Assembly (NCBI GenBank): GCA_950295325.1
Contig: OX485804.1
Location: 45,992,429-46,056,428 of the forward strand
DNA from: Polytrichum commune
Taxonomy: Eukaryota; Streptophyta; Polytrichopsida; Polytrichales; Polytrichaceae
Direction of reading: 5' to 3'
DNA: 64,000 bases
Notes under the pieces: generated by a model
Databases searched by the model: none
What the model saw: the letters and a program-made list of their open reading frames with translations, nothing else
What the model was told of the DNA's origin: nothing
Program-made: the position numbers and the translations under genes
Shown here: piece by piece, positions 35,592 through 47,429 of the stretch
How positions within the stretch are numbered: the first letter of the stretch is position 1
How the letters are laid out: each line of letters begins with the position of its first letter

Positions 35592-36250
35592 GAGTTCGGG
35601 AAGTTTTTGAAGCCTGTGTGGCTAATTGCCGGTAGTTGCTACGAAGGGTCGGATATTTTTCCAATTTACATCGGCAAGAGCCGGTCTTTTGTAAAATCAA
35701 TCGGCCAATTGCCTATATTTTCATATTTTCATTGGCCAATATCCGATTAAATGGAATTCATATCGGCACTAATTGTTTAAAAAATGTATGAAAAGTCATT
35801 AGAAATCATTTCTTAGTACAAAATCTTGAATAAGTGAAAAGAAAGGCATGTTCAAAACTTTAAATTTGAAGAGTTAATATCCTTGGTAGGAATTGAACCT
35901 AGCAATGCCTTCACTGCTTGAAGGCCAAGGGTCCCCCAATTCTTCATAGAAGCAATTGGATTTGGTCATGGAAAGGTTGCATAATTCAAAAAGTTTAAGG
36001 TTTAGGGTACTTCCTCAAGTGCATCATCAGATGCCCCAGACAAATAACGCTCTGGATGCTTCCGGCTGAAATCCAGTAACTCACAAGAAGAATCGGCTAC
36101 ATTTCCGGGACATTTTCTGGTCCTTCGGCTAATTGCCAGAGGATTGAAATCACAGTCGGATTGCCATCCAATGGTTGGAAATTTGGACCGGCCATGAGGG
36201 GAAATCCATCGGCTGATGATGAACTAGCCATCGGTTTTCCCCGAACATAG
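35592..36250 (-). mobile_element. Mutator-like non-autonomous element, copy 1 (659 bp)
   Basis: Inverted copy of the element at 51951-52698, with near-identity over most of its length. Ends GAGTTCGGGAAG and, inverted, CTATGTTCGGGG. Flanks CTCCCAACCA and CTCCCAACAT suggest a 10-bp target duplication with two changes. GCCGAT/CGGCTA words are dense near both ends. It contains the tRNA-like fold at 35881-35930. Confidence 0.75.
35881..35930 (-). other. tRNA-like fold lacking a D arm
   Basis: On the - strand, CCTTGG pairs with CCAAGG (acceptor-like). CCTTC/GAAGG closes a 7-nt loop AAGCAGT (anticodon-like, no T at position 33). GGTTCAATTCC fits the pol III B box and gives a 7-nt T loop TTCAATT. 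No D arm, so not a normal tRNA gene; probably a relic or chance fold kept in both element copies. Confidence 0.4.
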
Positions 36251-36609
36251 CTCCCAACATCCAAGGCCTCCACATGAGAGGCTTGCCTACCTTTTGACTT
36301 TGGGCCCTCACGGTCATGCACGTGCTCCTAAATCCGCTTAAGGAAAAATGATTTGGTCTTGTGCGGATTGTACATGTTCATCGAGCTATTCCATATAGCG
36401 CATATCCAATTGTTGTGTACGATGGGCACAACTCTACTCTCATCATACAACAGCTCAAGCCTCGAACTTAACCGAACCTTAGAAGCAGTTAAGACTTCGG
36501 CAAGATGCGCCTATACCGATGTTGGACCGGTATAAAGGTGAATGCATGGTATCAATAACCAACATCAATAATGGTATCAAAGAATCTATCTGTGGGTATC
36601 AAATTTGTA

Positions 36610-36641
36610 ATACCCACCAAATATTGATATTTGGTGGGTAT
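36610..36641. repeat. perfect 15-bp palindrome
   Basis: ATACCCACCAAATAT and ATATTTGGTGGGTAT are separated by 2 nt. Neighbouring GGTATCAA words recur at 36549, 36572 and 36596. It may be the end of a small element; no target duplication seen. Confidence 0.7.
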
Positions 36642-36727
36642 GTGAAGGCGAGAGAATTTTTGTATACCTGAGTTATTATTTGGGTCAGTACCATTTAAAT
36701 TATATTGATACTAGGGTGATTTTACCT

Positions 36728-37266
36728 CAGGAATGCTATCTTGTGAGCGGTGAGCGGTGAGCAGTGAGCCGTGAGCAAAAAATTTGAATTTTTATTCTTC
36801 AAATTTTTCAATGACATGTATGATATAGACCCTATGACCGTGGAGAATTTATGGTTTCATTCTATAAAATCTGCATATTATTTAACAAAAAATAATCAAG
36901 GTCCTATTTCCTTTTTTTGAGTTTTCGTGGATAAATACTTAAAATTTTAATTTACATTCTTATCCCTTATTTTATGTTCCCTATTATTTTGGAAGTTTTT
37001 TTCTAAATTTTTTTTCGTTTTCTTCCGTTTCTTTTTATGGATGGTTTTTTCAAAAGTTTATAATTTCTTCCACTCCACGGTTATAGGAACCATCCACAGT
37101 TAAACGTACCATCTACTTTTAGTCATATTTGTAAAGAAACTATACGAAGAGTCCTACTCGGTGTAAGAATTAAGTCAAATATTATGAATTTTTTTTTAAA
37201 TCAATTTTTTTTCAAAAAATTCAAATTTTCTGCTCAACGCTCGCCGCTCACAAGATAGCGTCGCTG
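36728..37266. mobile_element. 539-bp TIR element with 10-bp target duplication
   Basis: Ends CAGGAATGCTATCTTGTGAG and, inverted, CAGCGACGCTATCTTGTGAG. Exact target duplication GATTTTACCT at 36718-36727 and 37267-37276, the length seen in Mutator-like elements. GTGAGC(G/A/C) is repeated five times near the left end. The interior is T-rich and non-coding. Confidence 0.85.
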
Positions 37267-37504
37267 GATTTTACCTAGGTGTGAAAGCTTTGCATGATAT
37301 ATAGAAGAGGTATTTGAACTCCAAGCTTGAAACTTGAAATCTTAGATGGATGTATTTTGTTTTGGTACATGTTTGTATACTTTATTTTAGGGTCCACCTC
37401 CATCATGTCATTCACAAATAGACAAAATAGATAGATGAAACATCATCTCGACATCCCAAGTTGAGACCTTCACCTTTGTGACCGTTGGATTTTCTCCGAT
37501 ATTG

Positions 37505-37987
37505 CTAGAATGAAGAGGATTTCGTTCCCACGTTTTCATTCTGAAGATGCCTTCTACATACAAGTGGTTGATCACAACAAATGTTAGTGATAGTGGTCTC
37601 CAATGGCCTCAACATCAGGGGTGACATCCAAATTCCAAGTTTATTGAATTGCACTTGGAGCAATAAAGGATTAAGGTCTAACATAGATTGAAATGATTGC
37701 ATTTGGGTAGCAATGCTGGATTCATCATTGAAATAAACTTTGTGGGAGGGATTCAATAAATATCGGTCCAAAAATAAATATATTATGTCCGTGTTCATGT
37801 GGGTTAAAAAAACAATGTGCACCTTGTTTGGAGTTTGGACATGGCATGCCATTTTCTTATAACACAACACCTTTAATGCAATCTTATGCATTTTGAATTC
37901 AAGTGAAATTAAATATTTATAGAAGGGGCAATCAATTTTGTTTTGTTTTGTTTGAAGGCACTTTAGACATTGTTGTAGTGGGTCCAT
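37505..37987 (-). CDS. unrecognised 160-codon ORF
   Basis: The longest uninterrupted ORF of the window. Cys- and Lys-rich start (MDPLQQCLKCLQTKQNK), no known domain, no transmembrane or signal segment that stands out. One ORF of this length can arise by chance in 64 kb of six-frame AT-rich DNA, and no neighbour or repeat supports it. It may be a decayed transposon gene or nothing. Confidence 0.15.
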   Translation of the reverse strand: MDPLQQCLKCLQTKQNKIDCPFYKYLISLEFKMHKIALKVLCYKKMACHVQTPNKVHIVFLTHMNTDIIYLFLDRYLLNPSHKVYFNDESSIATQMQSFQSMLDLNPLLLQVQFNKLGIWMSPLMLRPLETTITNICCDQPLVCRRHLQNENVGTKSSSF

Positions 37988-37999
37988 TGTTTGTTTATC

Positions 38000-39300
38000 T
38001 CGTTAGTCCTCGTTGGAAGGAATGGCCATTGTGGCTCCTCTTCTTGAAAGCGAAAGTGGACCTTTTAGTCTTTGCAAAATCATTTGCAAGCTTTGGAAAA
38101 GCAAAATGTTATCCATGTTGTACGTATTGCATTGCACAATACTATCCCCCCCATGCTTGGATCCTTTAGTCCAATATTTTCTATCCAATGGGTCGGCAGT
38201 GGACTAGCCCATGTCCCAAAATTGACAGTTATCAACCCTACCTGCTATTGCGCTTGACTCAAAGCTCATTCGTAACATATCGTCATATCCATCCTTGTTC
38301 TACAACTTAATGGTTTCATAACATTGTACCATAGCTATGAGGCTGAGCATATTCTAGGTTTTGTTCACACATTATTCTCTAGATATATATTTTTGTACCA
38401 ATTTCTAGTTGGTTTAAAATGAGAGAGGTTGGGTAATAACACGGAGATGTACTAGCCATGTCCATGCGGTGACTTATATCTATGGGATATCTATTATCTA
38501 CCAAATACTACATGGAAGTGGCTACAGTAGCTTGGGTGTAAATACAAGTTGAATCCTCGTTTTTGTCACAATAGATAGCCCTAGTGCCTACCGTCTTACA
38601 TGATTAGGCTCTGAGGGAAACCAATGTAGCCTCGTTTATGATTCATTGCAAACACACATGGATTCTATCCAAGATCGGATATCTTAAAAAATAAAAAGGT
38701 CTTGACTTGAAGGCTAAATAATGTTTGTCATCTTTGCATGCCCAAATGATAGTGTGTTTTTTTTAAATAAGATAAAATAATGTATATGCTCTTAATACCA
38801 GTTCCCCCAAATTGGTTGTCCATAATACTACCAATATAAACAATATTTCCTCACATTATCATCAATAATTATCATTATAGACGACCTTTTGTTGCAACCA
38901 TATATGTATTTTGTTACTTTTTTGTATGAGAAATATATAATCTTCACACTCTCTTCCAATATCATCAAATGTCAACCATCTCAAGTAAAAACTATATCTC
39001 ATACAATCTCATCCACTAAGCCATATTTTTCCGCAACAGGGGGGGGGGGAGTGGGAAGGGGTTACAATCTTTGTTAATATCATATTTTACATGCGTGCAT
39101 TGCTTTCAAATTAATCACTTTCAAATCAATACCTACATATAGATATAGTATTTTGATAAAAAAAGAGAGGATTTGAATACAAGTATTTGGCTAAGAAATA
39201 ACATCAAGTATACATATATTACACAAAACAAGAATGTTTATGTATTATCATAGCATACATGTACATGGATTTTTTGTGTGAAAGGCAGGCATGAAATAGT
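38000..39300. other. no gene recognised
   Basis: AT-rich intergenic DNA with overlapping short ORFs near 38000-38260 and a run of 11 G at 39039-39049. Confidence 0.4.
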
Positions 39301-39406
39301 TGCACAAACAATTTCACCTCAAACACCAATACCTTAACTTTAAAACTTTAAGGCAATCTTTAGATTTACATCATTCACAAGTGTGCAGTAAACAATGTGG
39401 GTTGGG

Positions 39407-39760
39407 TCACATGTTTACTGCACACAGAGTCCATAAAATATTGGGCATGACAATGGGTTGTACGTAGATCGTAAATAATGTGGCACAAGGGGAGGGGGAG
39501 CTGCCAGGAGTCACATAGGATGGCCCTGCTTGAGGAGTCACTAGTCGCATATGCGGGCCATGCTCTAGCAGCCACATAGTGCCCCCCTCCCCCCTCCTAC
39601 AATTCTGAGCCAATTGTCCCCCGCACCGTTGGCAGACCTCATAGCCATTGCGCTCTTTGTCCTCCAAGCTAGTTGTTTGCCACTGGACTACATCTTTGTT
39701 GAAGTTGCCAACTATGCTCTCAGTTGTTGACGCGCCTTGCCATGTGGGTGAAGCTTGTTC
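39407..39760 (-). pseudogene. possible decayed gag zinc knuckle
   Basis: On the - strand the frame reads VQWQTTSLEDKERNGYEVC, followed by CQRCGGQLAQNC (39634-39599). This resembles a retroelement CCHC knuckle in which the Gly-His pair has been lost. Stops cut the frame on the upstream side and no protease or RT follows. The region is GC-richer than its flanks. Confidence 0.25.
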
Positions 39761-40559
39761 CCGCCAGTTGCCAGGCAGATTCCCGCCTTCGAAGTCAAAT
39801 CACCAACGGCGTGAGACTTGGGGTCTCCCTCAACAAGTTGGGCGCGGTTGCCATTTAATCCCCTTTTCACAACAAGTGCTTTGCGCAAGCATCGGCTAAT
39901 GGTGGGCCTTGAGGCAGGGAAAGGTTGGAACTTGGAATTGATTTAGGTTGAGCTTGTACTTGGGCATCATTGATAAGCAACGGTCTCATGAGTGATTTGA
40001 TTGGCCATCATTGATCAACACCGGCTTGTGGATCACATGGCTACATAGTAGATCACATATTTATCATGCAGATCTACTAGACTATTTAGACTTATCAAGA
40101 AACTCTTATTATTTGCTAGATTGACAAAGGCCCCATAATGGGTATTGTAACTTAATCCCAAGGGGATTCCCATTTTGTAGTGGTTATTGTTTTCTATATT
40201 TTCTTCCCCCTCATCGATGGATTTTTTGAATTTGTTAATATATAATGAGACCAAAGTTTATTAGCATTACTAAGAAGTTACATGAAGTGCCTCCCGAGCC
40301 CATTGTGTAGCCATCCACCTATCTACGTTCCGTCCATCTATATATCTATCTTGGGTGCATGGGTGTCACATGCATGGGCTGAAGAATTACTAATAAGAGA
40401 TGTCTTGGAATCAACACACAAATCACACTACAAACTTGCTAAAGCCATACTACATAGTGGATTGGTTGCTTTAAAAGTGAAGATCTAGAAGCCAACCTAG
40501 TAATTATTTTTCAAAGTACCCAACTTTTTTGCCCATTTCTTGACGAATGTTCATGGGCC

Positions 40560-41640
40560 CCTTTTCCCCTCCAACCCTCAATTGCTTTAAAGTTCCGGTC
40601 AACACACGCATTGTGAATGTGGTGTCACCCATGAAGCTGGACATTGCAATTAAAGCATGATGGTTTAGGTTAATCGGGCTTTGCACCATTAGCAAAGGGA
40701 TTTGGAAACCTAGTATCAATGCCAACATTGGAGGGAGAGACACATTGAGCATGGACCCCGCTCTGTTCAATGAAACTCATGAGAAGACTTCCTTAGGTAC
40801 ACATTTGCCATGGGAAGGAACATGTTGCAAGCTTGGAATCCTCCACCTAAGACAATTGTCACCAAATGGTATGGCATCATCCCGCATAGGCTTAAATTGA
40901 AATGGGGGTATGTTCGGGACTTAGTGTGTAGCACAGAGGAAGGTGCCTTCATCTGGTCAATTTGGCATAAAGCATTAGCAATGAACTCTTGAATAACAAG
41001 ATTTATCACGGAGATTGACAACAAATGTTGTATGTGTAATGTGAATATCTCATAAACCATTGCTCATAGAATTTTGTGATTGAAGGATTGCCCACAACGC
41101 TTGGGATATCCATTGGGATCAATAACACCATTTGTGCAAAACCAAGGCCAAACGAGCTGTGGAGGCTATTCGATTGGCAACATGGGATTTTTGCCAAAAC
41201 AAACTCCTCCGCCCTAAGCAAAGTTCCTAGTATTTGGCTTTTACTAAGAGGCATTACACTTTGGACTATTTGGGTTGAAAGGAATATATAACCTCACCTT
41301 CAACAACAATTGATGGGAGTTCAACTAAATGCAACATACGATATGGCAAAGGATTCTTGAATATGCTAGAATTGAATGCGATATTGCGTGCCGGGAAGCT
41401 GAGAAGGCTATCAATTACAACGATGTGATTGGTCAACATGATAAGATATGGGAAGGCAACAAACTCATCTACCATAGAGACAACACTAGAACCACGCACT
41501 GGAACATCTAAGCGCCTAAGGTAGGCTTAGTCAGTCATGTTCAGGATATTCACAGAGCCGGAGTTGTTCTGGATTCATTGAGTTCACCCAAGAGAGACCA
41601 CCCATTTCTTTGTGCAGACGCCTTGAGTGTATTGTAGTGG
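40560..41640 (+). pseudogene. LINE relic: C-terminal RT zinc-binding region
   Basis: Three frames give consecutive pieces of the plant LINE zf-RVT region. Around 40900-41060: DLVCSTEEGAFIWSIWHKAL then CCMCNV, the zinc ligand start. Around 41150-41285: NELWRLFDWQHGIFAKTN and LLLRGITLWTIWVERN, a hallmark of the family. Around 41338-41510: YARIECDIACREAEKA and NDVIGQHDKIWEGNKLI. The pieces are broken by frameshifts and stops, and the catalytic RT core is absent, so it is a dead 5'-truncated copy. The 5' limit is approximate. Confidence 0.65.
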
Positions 41641-42579
41641 TTTTCTAGCATTAAAATAAACATATTTCAATTGTCTCAAAATATGAAATAAATTAAAAAA
41701 GCCATAGTACACATCAATCTATGAATATGTCAATTTATAATTCAAATGTACAGGTTGCCATGTGTTGGTACTACCCTACGGCACAGACCAAACCAGTTTC
41801 TAATAGTGTCGCTCCATAACTAGTGTCGCTTAGTTAAAACAAAATGAAAAGTACTTCAATGGTACCAGTAGCATCTTCCACACCTTCCCATAAAGTGAAT
41901 GTCTTACGTTTGACACTCTGATGTCACCCTTTGTAAACATAACTAATAGCCAAAAAATTGAGTACTTAGTATAACTTGTCCACACTAAATCCAACTACAT
42001 GCTTGCCCATCAAGATGGTGCCATGTGTTTTACATGGAAGTTCGTAGCAAGAAAAATCTCTAAGGAGATTTTTGTTGCCACTGTCAAAGTACTTTCCAAG
42101 CTTGTGCATCGCATAAGTTAACATATGTTTATGTTATTTGCAATGGCCTCCAACTGCATGAATTAAGTTAGCCAATCTCAGGTTAGGGTTACGATTGGCT
42201 TTGCCCCCCTCCAGTTGCCACCTGCTAAGCAGAAGCATAAACATATGTAAGGCGTTTCGTACTACAATAAGATAACCAAACAAGCAGCTAGTTGCAAGAG
42301 TGCTCTACCCTATTATTATCATGCACACATTGGTTGGTTCCGGTCAGATATATGACCAGGGCTTGCAACTTTGGGGCACTTTCGAGACCACTTTAGATCG
42401 ACGGTCATTTATGTATAATTGGACTTCACTTGAAGAATGAGATGTTAACACTGCAGGATCACGACACATATGTGGCCAGCTCCGGTTGGCTGCCACATTT
42501 TTGCCCGTTTTAGAGACCACCCTTGGTCTCTTTCCTTAAGGCAACGCCAACATATGGCTAGAGCTTTGCAAGTGTCCAT

Positions 42580-42860
42580 AGGTAGATGTACCTCATTCAA
42601 TTATTTCACTTAATTGGACACTTGTATTTGTGTTGTATGTGGTTTTGGTGTGGCTCCAAGAACGGACACCAAATATACACGTGTTTGAAAGAGATTGGAT
42701 TGTGTGGTCAAGAAATAATAATCATCATGAGTTCGATAATCAACATAATTGAGGGGACCTATATGACCACTTAATGAGCAAGAGAATGTGCATTTTGATG
42801 ATGACTAATGTATTCATATGAGCTCCAGAAATTAGGAGGAAAATGGGTTCGTACCGCGTT
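42580..42860 (+). repeat. dispersed repeat family A copy
   Basis: Starts GGTAGATGTACC. Core: GGTGTGGCTCCAAGAACGGA, GAAAGAGATTGGATTGTGTG, GGGGACCTATATGACCACTT, then CATATGAGCTCCAGAAATTA. Confidence 0.7.
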
Positions 42861-43171
42861 GTCACACCGTACATTGTATCATCAAGTTATACTTAGTTGA
42901 CTCAAGGTGCTGTACAAAACCACTTCAAATGTACTTCTTGCAAAGTCTTGCAAAACAAATATGAACTCTTTGACATTGAAGGATTACACTTCGACATTGT
43001 CATGTCCACATGGGTAGAAAGAAAAGAAAAAATAACGTCCGTATCTTGGTACCGGCATGAATGTGAGCCCGTTAGCCTTGTATTGATCACGGTGTACCGT
43101 GATGCAATATAAGGTGTTTTGCCTCCATGGGGAGGTGGGCTCTAGTGTAATATTAAGCATATCTAACCTCT

Positions 43172-43540
43172 CTAAGGCGGGGGGATGAGTGTTTGTTTGT
43201 TATCTAGTTTCCTTTTATTCAGAACTAGGTATGTGAGGTATTTGATGGCGTTTTGGTGTATATGTTTCATAAGGAGTTTGATGTTGGATTTAGGAATTTT
43301 TAGTTCGGTTAATTTTTCGATGGAGTGTTCGTGGACGGCTTCTCTAACTCCAGCTGTGATAGTAATGATGAGGTTAGTCTTCCACCCATTGTTTTGTATG
43401 GTATTTATTAATGGGTCATATTTCGTGTGTTTTCGGGTGATTGCTTGTTCTAGGAATCTGTCATGACAATATGTGAATTCGATAAATTGGATTGTGTGTG
43501 TTGTCCACATGGGTATGGGTAGAAGGTGGTGAACAAACAT
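43172..43540 (-). pseudogene. probable non-LTR retrotransposon C-terminal fragment
   Basis: One open frame of 122 codons reads FIEFTYCHDRFLEQAITRKH, KYDPLINTIQNNGWKT, ITAGVREAVHEHSIEKL, LMKHIHQNAIKYLTYL and LNKRKLDN. This resembles the domain after the reverse transcriptase in RTE-like non-LTR elements of plants and algae. The RT core is not present. The frame is still open, so loss is recent or the match is by composition. It ends next to a 5S-headed repeat. Family given from memory of the pattern. Confidence 0.4.
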
Positions 43541-43576
43541 TGCACATAATAGGTTCTTATTCTTCTTCTTCGAGGC

Positions 43577-43975
43577 TTTAAACTCAAGGCCTTAACCCAA
43601 ATCCCATGGCAACTACGAGAGTGAGTTGCCTAAGGTTGGGATAGTACTTAGATGAATGACTTTCCTAGCACTCGATTTCTAGTGCATCCTAATAACCACC
43701 TTTGGTCCACCCAATCATAGTGGGGGTATCTGGATGACCCGGATATTTTCAACCAAGCATGTGGGACCCTAGGGGGAGATAGGTGTTAGCTTGCTTGTCC
43801 GAGCATGTTCAAGGTGTTCACCTCCAAAGGAGGTAGTAGTCGTCAAGGGCCCTCTAATTCTCGTGATGCCCGTTTCAAGACTACACATAGATTTAGACCA
43901 ACTAGAAAAGACAGCAACGCCACAATTCACGCTAGTGGCAACATATGAGTTTTCTTTCTTTCTTTCTTTCTTTCT
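43577..43975 (+). repeat. 5S-rRNA-headed repeat, copy 2, with (TTTC)n tail
   Basis: Head 43577-43689: AAGGCCTTAACCCAAATCCC, GTTGCCTAAGG, ATAGTACTTAGATGAATGAC and the 5S-like end AGTGCATCC. The body matches 25220-25495 (CCACCCAATCATAGTGGGGG, GATATTTTCAACCAAGCATG, GGGCCCTCTAATTCTCGTGA). It ends in a (TTTC)n run at 43949-43975, like a SINE tail. Confidence 0.72.
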
Positions 43976-44047
43976 TCCCTTTCATGTAGACTTTCTCTAA
44001 GGTGATCATGCTCCCAATCCTCATATTTTGTGTGAAATAAATATGAT

Positions 44048-44335
44048 GCACACTAGCCCTATTGTCCACCCAATCATTGGGGGGGGGGGGGGGGGTCCAA
44101 GTGAACTGAATGTTTTCAACCAACCATGCAAGGACGTAGGGGTTTGCTTTGGAGAAGATGGCTTGTCTATGCCCATTCATGGTGTTTGCCCTTGACAAGA
44201 TGCAATAGTCTTTGAAGACCCTCCAATTGTCATGACATTAGTTTTGAGATTCCATATAGGGTTTATACCAACTTGAAGATGAAGGAGCACTATAATTTAT
44301 GTCGGTGACGACATCTGAGTTATTTTGTCTTCTCT
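44048..44335 (+). repeat. headless copy 3 of the 5S-headed repeat
   Basis: Begins at the equivalent of the 5S 3' end (GATGCACAC), then CCACCCAATCATT, a 17-G run (44079-44095), TGTTTTCAACCAACCATG, CCTCCAATTGTCATGACAT and ACATCTGAGTTATTTTGTC. It follows copy 2 after ~70 bp in the same orientation. Confidence 0.65.
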
Positions 44336-44639
44336 TTGTGTAACAACATGTTTCGTTCACAACCTTTTAAAGTGCTTGTGTATGATAGACATAGTGTTTT
44401 CTACTTTGGCTCCAATTAAAGAATGTCCTTGAGAGGGCGCCATATGACACAAGTTGTTGGTATAGGACAAGTCACAAAGACCACTCTAGTTAACATGGTA
44501 CACAAATTTTAATGTCACACTAAATAAGATGTTTAGTGTAGTAACGGTGGTTGATCTTTTGTAACTCACATAGATGAGTGGTTGAACGTACACAAAATAA
44601 GTGGCCTAATGTAGTTAGGTCTTTTTTGGGAAAACCTAT

Positions 44640-44990
44640 AGGAGAGTAATATGTGGTTAGGTTTGGATCTAAGAACGGACACCAAAAGACATGTATTTAA
44701 ACAATATGATAATATGCCAATTTTATTGATTACTCTAGGTTCAATAGTCAACATAAAGGGGGAGGGGTCACCTATATGATCATTTAGCAACAAAGAGAAT
44801 CTTCAGTTTGATTATGAAGAAATTGTTTAATCAATGAAGAAACACTTGATTTCCTATCATGATACTTATACAAGCTCCTAAAACCATGAGGGAAATGGCT
44901 ATGACCTCCAACTGGATTTGTCTATTAACTCACAATAGGTAATCCAATGTTTAATATCACATAACAAGTGGGTGTATAGCTAAATTTATC
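44640..44990 (+). repeat. dispersed repeat family A copy
   Basis: Core: GGTTAGGTTTGGATCTAAGA, ACGGACACCAAAAGACATGT, GGTTCAATAGTCAACATAA and CCTATATGATCATTTAGCA. A ~20-bp insertion repeats AAACA/CACTTGATT words. A small CACTA-like palindrome (CACTAAATAAGATGTTTAGTG-like) precedes it at about 44518-44540. Confidence 0.6.
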
Positions 44991-45140
44991 CATTTTAGGC
45001 CCACATTTATGAGATTAGGGCTAACGTGTTCTTCTTTTGTCGTGCTTTGGCTGAGATGTTTGGATATTCAATATCTTGCTTTGGCAAAATACCATGAACA
45101 CCACTTGCATATTTATTTTCATTGATCAACCTCGCTATGA

Positions 45141-45512
45141 GGGCCAGTTCACATGGGCTCCCAAGTTCCAAGTCCACTCATGTTAGCAAGTCTCAACTTG
45201 GAAGCAAAGTCACAACTTTTGAGCATGAAGGAATCGTACAAATCATTTTTAATTGTCATTAAACTTGGGTTTTGATTATTTTATGCAAAAATATTTACAG
45301 GCCTTGGGTTGAGAGTTGGGTCTAGCTTTTTGTTCTACCCAACTCTCGACACCTGTCCCAAGCCTCACATTCGAGAAATTGTTGCCATGTCATACTTGGG
45401 ACTTAGGACGCCGTCTGAAGTGGTAAGTCCCAACTTCCGTGCTCTCAACGGTTGAGTTTGCACGGAGCAAGTGACTTGAGACTTATGAGTTGGGACCCAT
45501 GTGAACCGGCCT
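45141..45512. mobile_element. PIF/Harbinger-like MITE, 372 bp
   Basis: Ends GGGCCAGTTCACATGGG and, inverted, AGGCCGGTTCACATGGG, continuing for ~32 bp. TGA flanks both sides (45138-45140, 45513-45515). The end sequence is related to those at 20744 and 60494. Confidence 0.75.
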
Positions 45513-46454
45513 TGAATCTACACCCTAGATGTATTGACATTGTTGTTATGGGATAAAGCTCGTAATGCTTACGAAAGTTTGTTTTTATTTTATTTTATTT
45601 TAGAGGACTTTAGTATAACCAAACTTCACTGCAGTTTCACATTCCCAATACTTAGATGAGTTCACGTGAAGCTCCAACCAATTGTTAAGGTCTCCCCAAC
45701 AACAAGCAAACTTGGATTGTTTGGTGAGTGCAAAGGAGGACCATGTGGAACACATTGCATTGATGAAGAAACCTACAAAAAAAAAGATGCCCTTCATTTT
45801 ATAATACTTTCTTGTTGAATATGCCAAATGAGTCCAAATTCGTGAGATAGTCCATTGTACATGGTGGCATTCAACTAAGATTTAAGTAAATATGGACAAA
45901 AGATTTGTCTAAAATTGTTAATGCATATGAGAGTATTTATTGCATAGTTAGGACATGTACATTGCAAAACAAATTATTTGAAGAAAGAAACTAGAAGAAT
46001 ATGATGAACCCTCAATTATCATACTTGAAGAAGCAATATGGTCAAATAATTCCTTTGGCTGTGTATTTTTTTCATTAATAACACATTGTGCATGCAACTA
46101 ACACGTGCTACAACAAGAGATGCAATCCACTTTAAGTTGATGTCATTTTTATCACAAGGCCAGGCAACAAAGCTGCACATACAAAAATTTATTGTGTCCA
46201 TTAACATGAATAAGTAGATATCTTTACTTAAAACATGGTTATTCTATATGAATAATGTTGGTGGCATGATTCCTCTCCCAAGCAAGGTAAATGAAGCAAC
46301 GTGGACCATAAAAGGACATGTTACGTGTTCAAGAACTTAATATCAATCACCACAATTGGGAGGAGATAGATGACCACAATCAACATGCGGCCTTCATGCT
46401 TCTCCCAAGCACTTAACTACATGGAGACCAAAGTGAATGCAGGTCATGCATTTG

Positions 46455-46535
46455 ATATCATTATAATCCTATTTCCATATTTCCATGGTGTGACATTATA
46501 ATCCTAATATGTCCATATTTCCATGGTGTGACATT
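46455..46535 (+). repeat. short tandem repeat, two ~46-bp units
   Basis: CCATATTTCCATGGTGTGAC followed by ATTATAATCC or ATTAGGTC occurs twice in a row. Confidence 0.7.
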
Positions 46536-47429
46536 AGGTCAATAGGTGCTCTATATGCAACCCACACACTACCAAAATTTGTGGCACTATCTATAAACTC
46601 TTCTAATATACCAAGTCTTGGTAGTCGAAGGCTTTGTTAATATGGATGGTCTTCCGTGACAATGATGCAATTCGGAGAGTGAAGTCGAAGAGCACTTAAA
46701 GAGTGCTTGATGAGCCTCCAATTTAAGAAAACCTAGAACACAAAAGCAAGCCCTAACAAGAATGGATCTAGTGGTCATTGAGGACAATAATTATATGACA
46801 ACAATGAATGGAAACAAAAATTGGATGAAAATAGCACATCTATTATCATTCATTTTTCAAGAACTTAGGAACTCCTTTTGTACATCCACCCCTACTTTGT
46901 AATTCTCAATAGCCCTTTTTATTCTTATGCAATAGAGCAATAACATACCCCCCCCCCCCCGGCTCTCCTTATGTATACCATGTACAATTATGTTTAAAAG
47001 AATAATTTTTTTTCCACTCACATCAGTTTGTACATGGTATGAAGAGTCCACCCCCCCCCCCCCCCAAACAATGTCACCAATGTGCCATGCCAATAGACTA
47101 GTGTGGGTTTCGAGGACGTGTTGAACAATGACCACTATTATGAAGCCACTTTGAATGCAATCCATGCCATGCCTATATATGGATAGACGGGGAGCCGCTA
47201 TTAATGCACTTTCATGCACTCCATACTACATGCATAAGTAGCTAACAAGTGAACATCCTACCTTCAATACTTTGGATTCATGGTTTTTGTAAACCAAAAC
47301 AAGTCTAGGGTCAATTGCACATCAATACAAAGGGGAGCAAAATTGATAGTGTAGTGGTGAGACATTGAGAATGTTGCTTTGTGTGCCAGTTTCAGTGGTT
47401 TGTCAAATTGACTTGCAACATTTCAAACC

